DNA of 64,000 bases, taken from the NCBI GenBank assembly GCA_029532415.1, contig JAQOTA010000052.1:992001-1056000 (forward strand), read 5' to 3'. Source of the stretch: Marasmius tenuissimus (Eukaryota; Basidiomycota; Agaricomycetes; Agaricales; Marasmiaceae). The notes beneath the pieces were generated by a model. It saw nothing but the letters and a program-made list of their open reading frames with translations, did no database searches and was not told where the DNA came from. The position numbers and the translations under genes are program-made. How positions within the stretch are numbered: the first letter of the stretch is position 1; each line of letters begins with the position of its first letter. Positions 1 through 10,579 of this stretch are shown piece after piece.

Positions 1-1
1 A

Positions 2-932
2 AAAAACGTCGCGGATCTACGTGACCAGACTGGTGTCAGAGCCGGGGTCAGTAAGGTCATCCCTGGTGTACATGAGCGGGTTCTCACTGTCACTGGCTCT
101 GTCGAGAGTGTAACCAAGGTGCGACCGTTCGATTGTACTGGAATGTGTCACAAGTACTGATCCCTTTTTTTCGCGCGTTTGGTAGGCTTATGCTCTCATA
201 ATCGACCAGTTAGTGACATCCAACGCATCGTCCCCGGTTACTGCGGCCCCCTCCACTTCACACACCTCCATCCGTCTTCTGATCTCCCATAATCTCATGG
301 GCACGATCATCGGTCGTAACGGCCTGAAGATCAAGGCTATTCAGGACGGCTCTGGCGCTCGGATGATCGCATCCAAGGAAATGCTTCACCAGTCCACTGA
401 GCGTATCGTCGAAGTTCAAGGCTCCCCTGAGGCCATCACTCACGCTGTTCAGGAGATCGGCAAATGTCTATTGGAAGACTGGGAGCGGGGAGCAGGAACC
501 GTGCTGTACCATCCTGGCCCAGCTGATGAACGGAGGCGCTCCTCCAATGGGGCATCATATAGCACCTCTCGTCGTCCCAACGGTGCGGAAAATAAGGCAC
601 CAAGCTCCCCCACTTCCCCTTCCCTGCAGCAGGCCAGCGTTGCTGCTCAGCCAGCTGCCAATCTACGCACTCAAAACATTTCCATTCCTTCGGACATGGT
701 TGGCTGTATCATCGGGCGCAGCGGTTCCAAAATCACTGAAATCCGCCGTCTGTCTGGCTCGAAAATCTCCATCGCCAAAGCCCCCCACGATGACACCGGT
801 GAAAGGATGTTCACCATCGTTGGTACCCCAGAGGCCAACGAAAAAGCGCTGTTTTTGTTGTATAACCAATTGGAGAGCGAAAAAGAGAGGCGCGTTGGGC
901 GTGAGGCTCAGCAGCAGGAATTGCAAGACTAG
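2..932 (+). CDS. KH-domain RNA-binding protein (PCBP/Rnc1/Hek2-like), 5' truncated by window edge
   Basis: Exons 2..118 and 186..932; the gene begins before the window. The first exon reads as the end of a KH domain (VIPGVHERVLTVTGSVESV) and joins in phase over a 67-bp intron to AYALIIDQLV. Two further KH domains follow, each with the RNA-gripping GxxG loop: IIGRNGLK (second domain) and IIGRSGSK (third domain, near the C-terminus), separated by a Ser/Pro/Ala-rich linker. Three KH domains with the last at the C-terminus is the plan of poly(C)-binding proteins and of fungal Rnc1/Hek2, which bind mRNAs and control stability or localisation. The ATG is outside the window, so length is unknown. 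The family call is firm; orthology to a particular yeast gene is inference. Confidence 0.85.
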
Positions 933-1471
933 GTTTCTCGGCCTTCTAGACTAGCTTTTCGCCGTCCGCTACTCCTCTACCCTCCTTTCGTAACTTACTT
1001 AGCCTGTTTTGGGACTTTTTTTACTGATGATGTATCACCAAATCTACCTCGTACGAGTTGACCAGCGTCACTGTTTCTTTATCCCAGAACCACCCTTGTA
1101 CCAACTTTCTATATGTTCGTTTATGTCGCTACCTTGCTGCCCCAAGCTTGTCAGTCGTCTTCGAGACCCTCGTCTACAACGTCTTGTGCTCCGAATGCTC
1201 CTTCACCTTTACCTTACCATACGACCCTTGTCCCATTGGCTATATCGTAGTGTTTTGTGCTCATTAAATAAAGTATGCATATAGTCTAAATTATCGTTCA
1301 GCAAGAGCACTACCTGGCGTACAGAGCACGTTTCTTTGCAATCGCTCGACGGGTAAGTATGACTCCGAAGGTTCGACCAGAGCGTCTAAATGGGCGTCTG
1401 TTTAAGTAATCCATCAATATTTTTTCGACCTTGACTGTCTAGCCAGCGGCTCTTCAACCGATCCATACACC
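933..1471. other. Intergenic: 3' UTR of KH gene and 5' region of SPB1
   Basis: This is 539 bp without a supportable gene. An AATAAA hexamer at 1267..1272 is a plausible polyadenylation signal for the upstream KH gene. The roughly 200 bp after it, up to the SPB1 start codon, should hold the SPB1 promoter; I see no clear TATA box. Short reading frames here lack splice support. Confidence 0.6.
1267..1272 (+). terminator. Candidate polyadenylation signal AATAAA
   Basis: A perfect AATAAA lies 335 bp after the stop of the KH-domain gene and about 200 bp before the next start codon, in T-rich DNA. The position is plausible but untested. Confidence 0.4.
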
Positions 1472-4400
1472 ATGGGTAAGACCCAGAAGAAGACCGGTAA
1501 GGGACGTCTCGATAAATACTACAAGCTCGCAAAGTATGTTTGATTTCTCTTGTGTGTCATATTCGTTAGTGAACCTTGTGTCTACAGAGAGCAAGGGTAT
1601 CGAGCACGTTCGGCCTTCAAGCTCATCCAACTCAACAAAAAGTACTCATTTTTGGAGTCCGCGAGATGTTGTATAGATCTCTGTGCTGCACCTGGAGGTT
1701 GGTTGCAGGTTGCTAGCAAGTACATGCCAGTCAACAGTGTCATTGTCGGTGCGTCTTTCGTGATTCCACTGCCTCCATCCAATCGTTGACCTGTTTTTGC
1801 GAAATAAGGTGTCGATCTCGTTCCCATCAAACCCATTCCTCGAGTTGTCACCTTTGCAGCAGATATCACGACCACGAATTGTCGAAACCTTTTACGCGGG
1901 GAGTTGAAAGACTGGAAAGCCGATGTCGTTCTTCACGATGGTGCACCCAACGTCGGTACAGCATGGATTCAAGACGCTTACGGACAGTCCGAACTTGTGT
2001 TGATGAGTTTGAAACTTGCCGTCGAGTTCTTGATGAAAGGAGGAACCTTTGTCACCAAAGTCTTCCGGAGTGCCGATTACAACAATCTTATTTGGGTTTT
2101 CAATCAGCTCTTTGGCAAGGTTGAAGCTACGAAGCCTCCTTCATCAAGGTCAGTCGCGCTCTGTTATCGTTGACTGATTGATAGGCCCTGAATATCGCCC
2201 TAGAAATGTATCCGCCGAAATTTTCGTCGTCTGTCGCGATTTCCTTGCACCCAAGTACATCGACCCCAAGTTCTTGGACCCGAAACACGTTTTCAAGGAC
2301 CTCGCTGCTTCGATACCTGCAGGCGACGACAAACCCGCAGTCTCACACAATGCACAGGCAAACGTTTTCCAGCCCGAGAAGAAACGACGCGCCCGTGACG
2401 GTTACGAAGACGGCGATTATACCCTTTTCAAGACGATACCTGCATCAGATTATATCAAAGGGACGGACCCGGTTGCCATCCTAGGCTCTTACAACAAAAT
2501 TGCATTCAACACAGAGGAAGAGAAGGAGTATGTGATTTGACTTGACTCTCTCCACTTCATTAATTTTCTGACCTTTCCTGTCAGGTGGTTGTCTTTGGAT
2601 GTTACTACAACGGATGTCAAGGCAAACTGCGAAGATCTCAAGGTTCTCGGGAAGGGTGATTTCAAGGCGCTCATTCGGTGGAGGCTGGCTTTACGGGAGG
2701 AGGTGAGAGCTCATCCCCGAATCAGCTTCGAGCTATATCTGACGTTACATCTCCCTCCCTCAGCTTGGACTCGATCTCAAAACAAAACCAGCGGACGAAG
2801 CGACCGAAACTGTCGAAATCACGGAGGAAGTTGACGAAGAGCAAGCGATTCAAGACGAGGTTAGCCGAATGACGCCTTCGGCGCACAGCATGTTCTGATT
2901 TTTGTCCATCTTAGCTCGAAAGACTCAACACTGAGAATGCTGCCCGCCGGAAACGCGAACGACGCAAAGCGAATGAAGTCAGACAACGGACGATACAACG
3001 GATGCAACTCAAAATGACCGCACCAATGGACATCGGTCTGGAGCTGCACGATGAAGCCCTAGCACATGGTCAAGATGATGTATTCGATCTTCGGGATACT
3101 GAGAAAGGCATGAGCAAGAAGGGCGGTGTATCGAAACTGATTGGTGAAAATGGAATGGTTGACGGGGAGAGTGATGACGAGGACGGGAGTGACGAGGGAA
3201 GTGAAGAAGATGAGGAGTTATTGGACTCTGAAGAAGAGCGAGAGAGGAAGACGAGGGACCTTGAAGCTGAGATGGATGGTCTGTACGATGCCTATCAGAG
3301 CCGGTTGCGAGAAAAGGATGCCAAGTTCAAGGTGAAGGAGGCGCGGCGAAACCTCAAATCGCGTGAAGAATGGGGAGGGATCCAGGAGGACAACGACGAC
3401 TCTGGCGACGATTCGGAGGAAGAGGAAGAAGGTGGTTACGACAAGATGCATCAACACTTGGACGAAGATTCGTCGAGTGATGAGAGCGATGTGGAAATGG
3501 ATCACGCCGAGCTTCCGCCAACGAAAAAGCGCCGGATGGATTCTTCGGGGCGCAGCCTCGTCGTGGGCTTGAATGAGCCCAAACCTACTGGCAGCCAAGC
3601 CGCGAAGGTGTGGTTCAGTCAAGACCTATTTGCGGGTGTGGATGAGGACCTCGAGGATGATGACGAGAGCGATGTGGAGGAGGACGAGGAAGACGAGGAA
3701 GATGAGGACCCCGACGTCGATTACGAAGGAACGGAGGAAGACGATGAGGATGTGGTATGTCACTCGCACGCTCCATGCCCCAGTAGACTAACACCACTTC
3801 TCAGGACGAAGACGACTTCGAAATTGTTCCCCAAGAACTGGAAGATGATGCGGATATGTGGGATGTCTCGAATGAAAATGAGGACGAGGCCAAGCAAGCG
3901 TATATCAAGAGTGCGTGCTGCTGGTTGTCTGGTTTAATCGTCTACTGACTGTTGCCTTAGAATACGGACTGCTCACCCCCGAGGCTCTCACAATAGCTCA
4001 GCAACTAGTAAATCGGGAAAAGACGAAGACGGAACTTGTCAATGAGGGATTCAATCGTTACTCTCTGAACGCCAAGGACGGATTACCATCATGGTTCCTC
4101 GAAGACGAGCAACATCATTACAAGGCCAACCTTCCGGTGACCAAGGAGGCCGTCGCTGCTCTTCGTGCAAGACAGAGAGCCCTCGACGCACGCCCTATCA
4201 AGAAGGTCGCCGAGGCCAAAGCACGGAAGAAGTACAAGGCGGCACAAAAACTGGATAAGGCAATGAAGAAAGCGGAGGGAGTGAACGAAACATCGGATAT
4301 GACGGAAAGGGAAAAGGCACAGGCGATTGAAAAACTGATGCGGAGGGGCGCATCTAAAGGAAAAGAGAAGAAGGAAGTGAAGCTTGTTGTTGCGAAGGGT

Positions 4401-4583
4401 GCGCACAAGGGCATCAAGGGAAGGCCGAAGGGCGTGAAGGGACGTTATGCCATGGTTGATTCACGGATGAAGAAAGAGGTAAGCTGAACAGAACTACACC
4501 CGGGAGCTACTGGCTAACGGATTGTGTAGGTGAGAGCCAAGAAGCGAAAGGAAAAGGCCAGCAAGAAGCGGAAGCGTGCATAG
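1472..4583 (+). CDS. SPB1: AdoMet-dependent 27S pre-rRNA methyltransferase Spb1 (FTSJ3)
   Basis: Ten exons: 1472..1533, 1588..1748, 1809..2148, 2204..2527, 2585..2702, 2764..2859, 2915..3754, 3805..3910, 3961..4478, 4530..4583. They give 872 residues, close to yeast Spb1. The start [17 protein letters not shown] matches the family N-terminus. The FtsJ methyltransferase domain follows: the SAM-binding DLCAAPGGW, the catalytic-lysine segment [21 protein letters not shown], and [16 protein letters not shown] at its end. A long acidic and lysine-rich middle and the basic Spb1_C tail (CKKAHK-type repeats absent; KKRKRA at the end) complete the protein. Spb1 2'-O-methylates a guanosine in the A-loop of 25S rRNA and is required for 60S assembly in the nucleolus. 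All splice phases close, so the model is strong. Confidence 0.95.
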
Positions 4584-4755
4584 ATTTACTCGGACTTTCC
4601 GCTCTTCTCAATGCTCCACATCGGTAGTCCGAGTCCATAAGATGTTACATTAGTTGCTGAGTGACTGGTGGCGTCGTATGTTTGACTATTGTACAATTCT
4701 CAGGAAAATTTGATGTCCTGGTCCAAGAAAGCGGGGGCAAGATGCCGGGTAGTAA

Positions 4756-5089
4756 TCAAGTGATATGGACTGTTACAGGCGCTTGAGATGGGGAGACAAA
4801 TCTCGAACAGAGGATGCATTTACCTGCAAGATACACAGCTGCTGCGGGGAGGTTGTACAGATCGATTTCACCCTTCTCAAAACGCTGCACAAATTGTACG
4901 ATCTAGAGTCGCGTGAGTCTTTGGCGATACGAAGGACGACACTTCATAGCCTACCTCTTCCGGCTATATTAACATCGCAGAGAACGCGTCAGGTTAGCCC
5001 GGAATGATCTTGCGGCTGAGTAAGGGATTGCGACTCACTGAGTACTTTTGTGGCCGCGAATAGGGATGGTACCGGTGATTATAGATCAT
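4756..5089 (-). CDS. Unidentified 50-residue protein, four exons
   Basis: Minus-strand exons 5039..5089, 4955..4963 (9 nt), 4824..4902 and 4756..4769 join in phase to 51 codons including TGA. Introns are 54-75 bp with usual ends (GTGAGT, GTAGGC, GTAAAT; all TAG or CAG at 3'). An in-frame TAG sits just upstream of the ATG. The protein begins MIYNHRYHPY, then has SPEEIVQFVQRFEKGEIDLY and a short hydrophobic C-terminus NLPAAAVYLA. I do not recognise it. The middle looks like an amphipathic helix; there is no signal peptide or clear full-length membrane span. It is convergent with SPB1 (stops 172 bp apart). Support is the phase-consistent splicing and sensible residue composition; it has no homology evidence. 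A further 5' coding exon is possible, because the GCTAG before the ATG could be a splice acceptor. Confidence 0.55.
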
Positions 5090-8000
5090 TTTGTTCTAGC
5101 GGTGGCATAAGAAAGAGGTAGTAATGTTAGGCGAGGAGAGGAGGGCGAGGACATGTCAATATGCTGAAGTGGGAGAATAGAGGTGGGATTTGACTGGGGG
5201 GGTAGTAAGTGCGATGAAGATACAAGGTCCAATAGCAACCTTTTATATGTCCAAAAGACTCCGCGATCTGTTGCCTCGTTTCGCTAATGAAAAACAGAGA
5301 GAGAAAAAGAAGCAGAACGAAAAATTTTCTTCAAGGGTCCGTGACCCAAAATATGCGGGGATGGGCAATTGCAGCATACAATTGCCCAATTCGAGGTGGT
5401 TTCGAGATCATGTCTTGATTTATTAACGGCAACTACCTTCTTATTCTGTTACCGTCGCCTGGCTTTCGCTCTGGTCTATTGATTTTTGCATCTTCTGGTC
5501 TGGGACGCAAGCGGGCGAACCCGATTCGTTGGGTCAGAGGACGCGATTTCTGGCCGTTTGCTCCGCAGTCTGGATGGTTCCCGTGTCATTCTTCGGATAT
5601 CTGCGAACCTGGATCTCGCGTTCGTTGCCTGTATTCCAATTCCAACTTGTGGACGCCGTCACTGAGAGGTATGGATGATTCCACCGAAACGAGGTTCGAG
5701 AACCGCAATTCGAGAGATAGCAGGGCATCTGTACGCTCAAGCCTCAATAACAGCCTCTTCGCAGACCTCGCTTGCCTATCTGAAGAGGTTCTCCAGTTGC
5801 CCAAATTGACGGGTATCGATTGTCGCGGTACCGTATCGCCCACGTGACGTTACGCGCGACGCGTCACGGTCGAGTCAGACTCGGACCTAAGTCGCGTTTT
5901 CCCATACTCCTGAGCTTGATTTCTCTCCACCACCATCTACATCCTGAGGTTAACTCTGGATGTTGCTAAATCTCGTGCTCCAATTGTGTGCTCCAAGCGT
6001 ACAAGATACCTCTCAAGACTTTGCAGAGGGCCCTGGGATGACCTGTGTGACGAGCTCGAAGACTACCAAGACATGCAACGCACCTTCAGCCAGACCAAGA
6101 AGAAACAACCACTCGTGTCCCATTAACCGACCACTTCTACCGTCTCAGGTCCAATGACAGAGACTGTCTTGCGACCCCCTTACGTCCCACCGTAATCCGC
6201 ATCATCCGCCAACTATTTTCCCTTCTATTCCATCCTGCGACCAGTCTGAGTGATATTTGAATAAGCGTTCGCAACTTGGAACTTTGCCGACATTTCTTCC
6301 TCAAGAACGAACCACATATGCCCATCAGCCATCCGCCGTCCGTGGGTCCTACTTCCGGCGGGTAGGAGGACCTGTCGGAAACTAGGATGAAGTTTGAGAT
6401 TCCAAATCCCATACACAAGATGTCCAAAGAAGAAGAAACTTTTATGAGTCACGGAGGCCTGTTTTGTTTCTGCGTAGACGCTGCAATGTGGGCCCACAAG
6501 TCACCCTGGTAGACTTGTGGAGTTGGACGAGAGCTCGTCCAAGTTCATATTGTCAACTTCATTCGCAGCGAAATAATCGCGGACGGAGTCTTGCCCTGCA
6601 GAGCAAACAACCTGGTGCTGCTTTGGGGAAACTATGATTGCCACGGGAGTCGCGATTCGCGATTCCCTGGACGGTTCCCATCCCCGACAATCTCTGTCCT
6701 GGGCTAGACCCTTTTTAGAGGGACGACTCACCTATATTTTCGTGTTTCGTTCCTAGTACACCCTCCGGATAGCGCTGACCAAGTCTTAAGGATGCGGTCG
6801 AGCACGGCGTTGAGGTGATGCTTCACGATCTCATTGTCCATCTATCTGTCCAACTTTTCTTGATGTTGTATCGCCATTTTAATGTCTTATTGCCGACACG
6901 AGAGAAGAGGAGGTCGACCTAAAGACCCTGGCGGAGGTGGAGACGGTCGGGGCTTGAAACAAAGGAGGGGGCGAGATGCCCAACGGCTGAGCAAATTTCC
7001 ACGCTTTGGCAGCCAGTTTCAAATTAGCGACCCCCTTCAGCTCACCCCACAATGAGCCTTGCTACTGCCTCGTTTCTGCTTCAAGACTGTCCTTATCCGG
7101 TCCAAATTGCTTGAAGTATGATTTTTCTATCGCTTTATTTGAGAAAGCCTTGTCTAATCTTTTCCAACGGTTCAAAAATTCCCATTCAGTGTCTCGTAGC
7201 TCAAGGACACCTCTTCACCTCGTACAGGTTGACTTTCAGATCCACACCCACCTGGTGAGCTCAAAATCTCGCTTTTTGTATACAGTCTGATATAAAATTC
7301 ATGATTTCTATACGAATCTCAAAAACATCCACAGGAAATGCCCCAGCAATGATCACACACCACATCGGTTTCCACCCTGGCCGTTCACAAATACCCCTGC
7401 ATCAAGAACTACAACTATTTGCTTGAAACGCATTTTATTTCAAGCAACGACTGAGATTCGTCTCCTGGCACTCTTTTCTCCAATCCGAAATGCTCAAAAT
7501 CGTCTATATAGTGCTCACCTGCCTCGTTACTCACCGTCTGGAAGTTCTACGTTGTTACCGAGCGACCAGGCAAGAACTATCGATTACTCGTCGAGCTAAC
7601 GACCATTACAAGCCAAGCAGTCGTGTTCACAAGCCCCACTACCGCTGTGCTTTGTATTACTGGGACACAGTCTACGATACGTATCATCACCCCTTCCGTT
7701 TGCTCTGGCCCTGGCTGCGTCAACTCATTGCTCTCAGCCACAATACCAGCATTTCCCCGACCGTTAGGGAGGTTTGCTCAACATCAAACTGCCTTACGTT
7801 ACTCCCTTGTGGCCGAATTCATGAAAGATGGGAATTTTAGAACGTTATTTTTGATCCATACTTACTACATCAATACATCCCTTCCTGATTCATACCGTGA
7901 CAGCAGGCGCGAAAACCTTTGGCGCCGTGGATTGTAATACCTCATTCGCAGCATGAGTCGAGCCTGCTTCATACTAGACATCACCCATTGAAACCAACCC

Positions 8001-10579
8001 CTTGCGCTCGTCCTCACCTACCACCCTGCTCCATCCGTTCTCCGGCAGGCAACGAGCGACTCTCTAAGCTTCATCTGCCGAATCGGTACCCGTCATGTCC
8101 AGAACGAACGAAGAAGTGACCGGAATGTCGGTGACCTCAGATCGTAGCGGCAGTGAGAGTCCCACTTAACAGCGTCGGTCAAAGGTGAGCAGAGATTTCG
8201 GTCAAGCGGCATCAGGAGGTGATGCACACCTCTTTCTGGGATCGTTTGGCATCGGCTGGGAAACATGGGTACCATCAGCTGTACCTGTTTTCCCAACGGC
8301 GGCCGTGATACCATAGAACGTCCCCCTAGCAGTCAAGAACCAACTCATGTCTGCAGGGGTGATTCCGTTGCAAGTAGCTCAGTCCTGCCCCACTGGATTC
8401 GAGTATGATCGATGATCTGCGGAGATAGTACGTCCAAAATCGCGAAAGACATGGCCACCGATTGAACCTATTCAGCATTGGCAGAACCAAGCTACGTGTC
8501 TGCGATACCCTACAGAACCATTAACATTGACGAAATGTGACCTTGAAAAACGAGGCCCTGTTCATATGTCCAAAGGACTGCATTAGGTTACAGCTATGTG
8601 GTAGAAGGATGTCAGATCCAAGATATTGCAAATTGGGGAATGACTCACAGAGCAACGAAAAGGGGAGCGGTTTTGTTATAGGTCAGTCCGACGATAAAGT
8701 CTTTTCGTACTGTTACAGTATAGTCAACCAACCAGAAATGCCGTGGGACTGGGAAGGCGTTTAGAGAAGTCGAGGATCATCTATAGGACGCTATCAACGT
8801 GTGCGTCCCGCAAGAAGCCAGAAGGCGATCGTGTTGCTGCGGGTACATCGTACAAACTAGGAACACTAGATGACACGATAAAGCTGTCAATCCATGTTCA
8901 TATACCTTCCCGCCAACGTGTACTAACGCCAAAGATTCAGGGAAGGAGAGAGAGCGCGCCCAGAAGGAACTGCCGCCCGGTTGTGTCACCAACGTTATCG
9001 ACGCTTGAAGCTTAATATGACGTGCCGGAGCTGTTAGGAGAGGTGACGAACTCGCATAGAAATCCGATGTGTGACCGAAATGATTGGGATACGCGTTTGC
9101 AGTTTTGGTAGTGGTGAAAACGCCAATCGCCACAAGTCCCGATAGGGGCTCCCCGGTAATTAGGCAGACAGGTAGTAGGGAACATTAGTGCCTACGGCAA
9201 GCCAGTCTTGAGAGCGAGCATGGATTCAGATATTGGGGTACCTACGGTCAATATCGCCTTTTGGGTAGAGTGATGAGCTCAGTGCATACGTCGACGGTAC
9301 TGCCGAGGGTGGTATGGCCTTCTAAAGCAGCGGAGAACACGATTGGGAAGCTAGATGCGCAGCGGTCCGCCGGACTGATCTCGAGAGCGGAGATATGAGG
9401 TGAGTCAGGGACAGAGTAAGAGCAACAGACGTACACCCGATACAAAGTTAATGACCATGATGAAGGCCCAGTAGTAATGAGGGGACGTAGACACCTGGGC
9501 CCTACTTCTTCACTGACGTTTCGTTTGCAACTTCCCGAGCGCTGTAGATGAAGCGGAACGATCGCCATTCACGCCCCAATCATAGAGTGTAGTTAGATAA
9601 TGTTGATACAGAAGGGTACCCACCACCCCTGTCCAGCTGCTGCATAGTGAGGCCTCATGTAAATCAGAGGTGCCACTGAGCCATTGATAGTAGTAATCAT
9701 CGCCCGGCTGTAGTTACAGGCCACAGCATCCCTGGCACTGTTGAAGGATTAGTCACATACAAGGGGGATGATCCGGCAGTGGGCACTCTGAGGGCGTTTC
9801 TGGTCGACGCGATCGTATACTGAGATCGACTACGATTTGATCGACTGTGACACCCGGATCAATCTATGAGTACACTTCCACATTGGTCCCAGAAGAAGAG
9901 ACACACCGACGAAAGAGGTTTTGATACACGAGTGCAGCGGCAGTGGAAGTATAGTCTGCCGGCACCTGTATTCGACCTTGCAATTTTGGGGGGATAGACA
10001 AGGAATCTATCCCTCAAAGTTCATATTGACTGTGATCATGGGGATGTTCTGGTCTAGAAGTAAGGGAAGATGAGCCACACGGAGGTCAGATCGACAAATC
10101 ATTGACCGATGCGGATGCTGAAGCAAGAATGGTATTGCACCCGACTTTCCTGACTGATAACTATCGAATGACCCTGTTGTTACATTATGTCTTCTGTGAG
10201 GGGTAAGGATAGAAGAAACCATAGTTCTTCGATAGCAAAGTTGTGAGTCAGAGCTTTGTATAGGGCTTGCCGCTTCAGCCATTCAATTCGAATAAGGGAG
10301 AGGTGAATTCGGGCGAAGTTCGTGACACGAGAGAGCGAGGTAGAAAGTAAGTCCAATCAGACCCTATTAGAGGACTAATGAGTCTTGTAATGATCCTGTT
10401 TGTGGAGAACAAGGGAATTGAACTCGACGACTCGATGTGGGCGTCAAAGAGCTGGAGAAAGTGACGAAACCTATGCGAACGGCTAGCGCCCACAGGACGC
10501 TTGTATACAATGAACACGTGATCTCTTTTTCTCTAGCTCTCTTCTTTTCCTTCCGCCAGCTGTTCATCGAGTCAGAAAA
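5090..10579. other. Gene-poor region, no supportable intact gene
   Basis: About 5.5 kb lacks an intact gene model on either strand. The longest open frames are about 120 codons, overlap on both strands and do not chain across splice sites. A coding-like but frameshifted stretch lies at about 5479..6265 (listed separately). I found no rRNA, tRNA, CRISPR, long terminal repeat pair or transposase motif. The last 300 bp should contain the eIF3b promoter. The block may contain decayed transposons or pseudogenes too degraded to name by eye. Confidence 0.5.
5479..6265 (+). pseudogene. Possible decayed protein-coding remnant
   Basis: Several adjoining stretches look coding but do not form one frame. 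One frame (5920..6126) reads RLCRGPWDDLCDELEDYQDM and then runs into QPLVSH-stop. The next sensible segment, LTDHFYRLRSNDRDCL, resumes in another frame from about 6123. Adding one base at the junction would merge the two, which is what a single-base deletion would leave. Upstream, about 5538..5669, another frame reads VSFFGYLRTWISRSLPVFQF. There is no start codon or splice arrangement that unites them. I cannot name the family. Chance is a real alternative. Confidence 0.25.

Noticed and set aside
7490..7937. Overlapping plus-strand frames, one containing TALRYSLVAEFMKDG, reminiscent of MocR-type aminotransferases
   Set aside because: Only one short segment resembles the family, the PLP-lysine motif is absent and no frame connects to it.
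8366..8410. Sequence with TAGCTCAGTCC and GATTCGAGT resembling tRNA A and B boxes
   Set aside because: The two boxes are only about 10 bases apart and no cloverleaf arms can be paired.
8777..9133. 118-codon minus-strand frame in the gene-poor block
   Set aside because: No motif, no splice context and opposing frames of similar length.
9248..9568. Minus-strand 106-codon frame with an adjoining hydrophobic stretch in another frame (YYWAFIMVINFV)
   Set aside because: I could not join it to further exons in phase and it matches nothing I know; probably chance.
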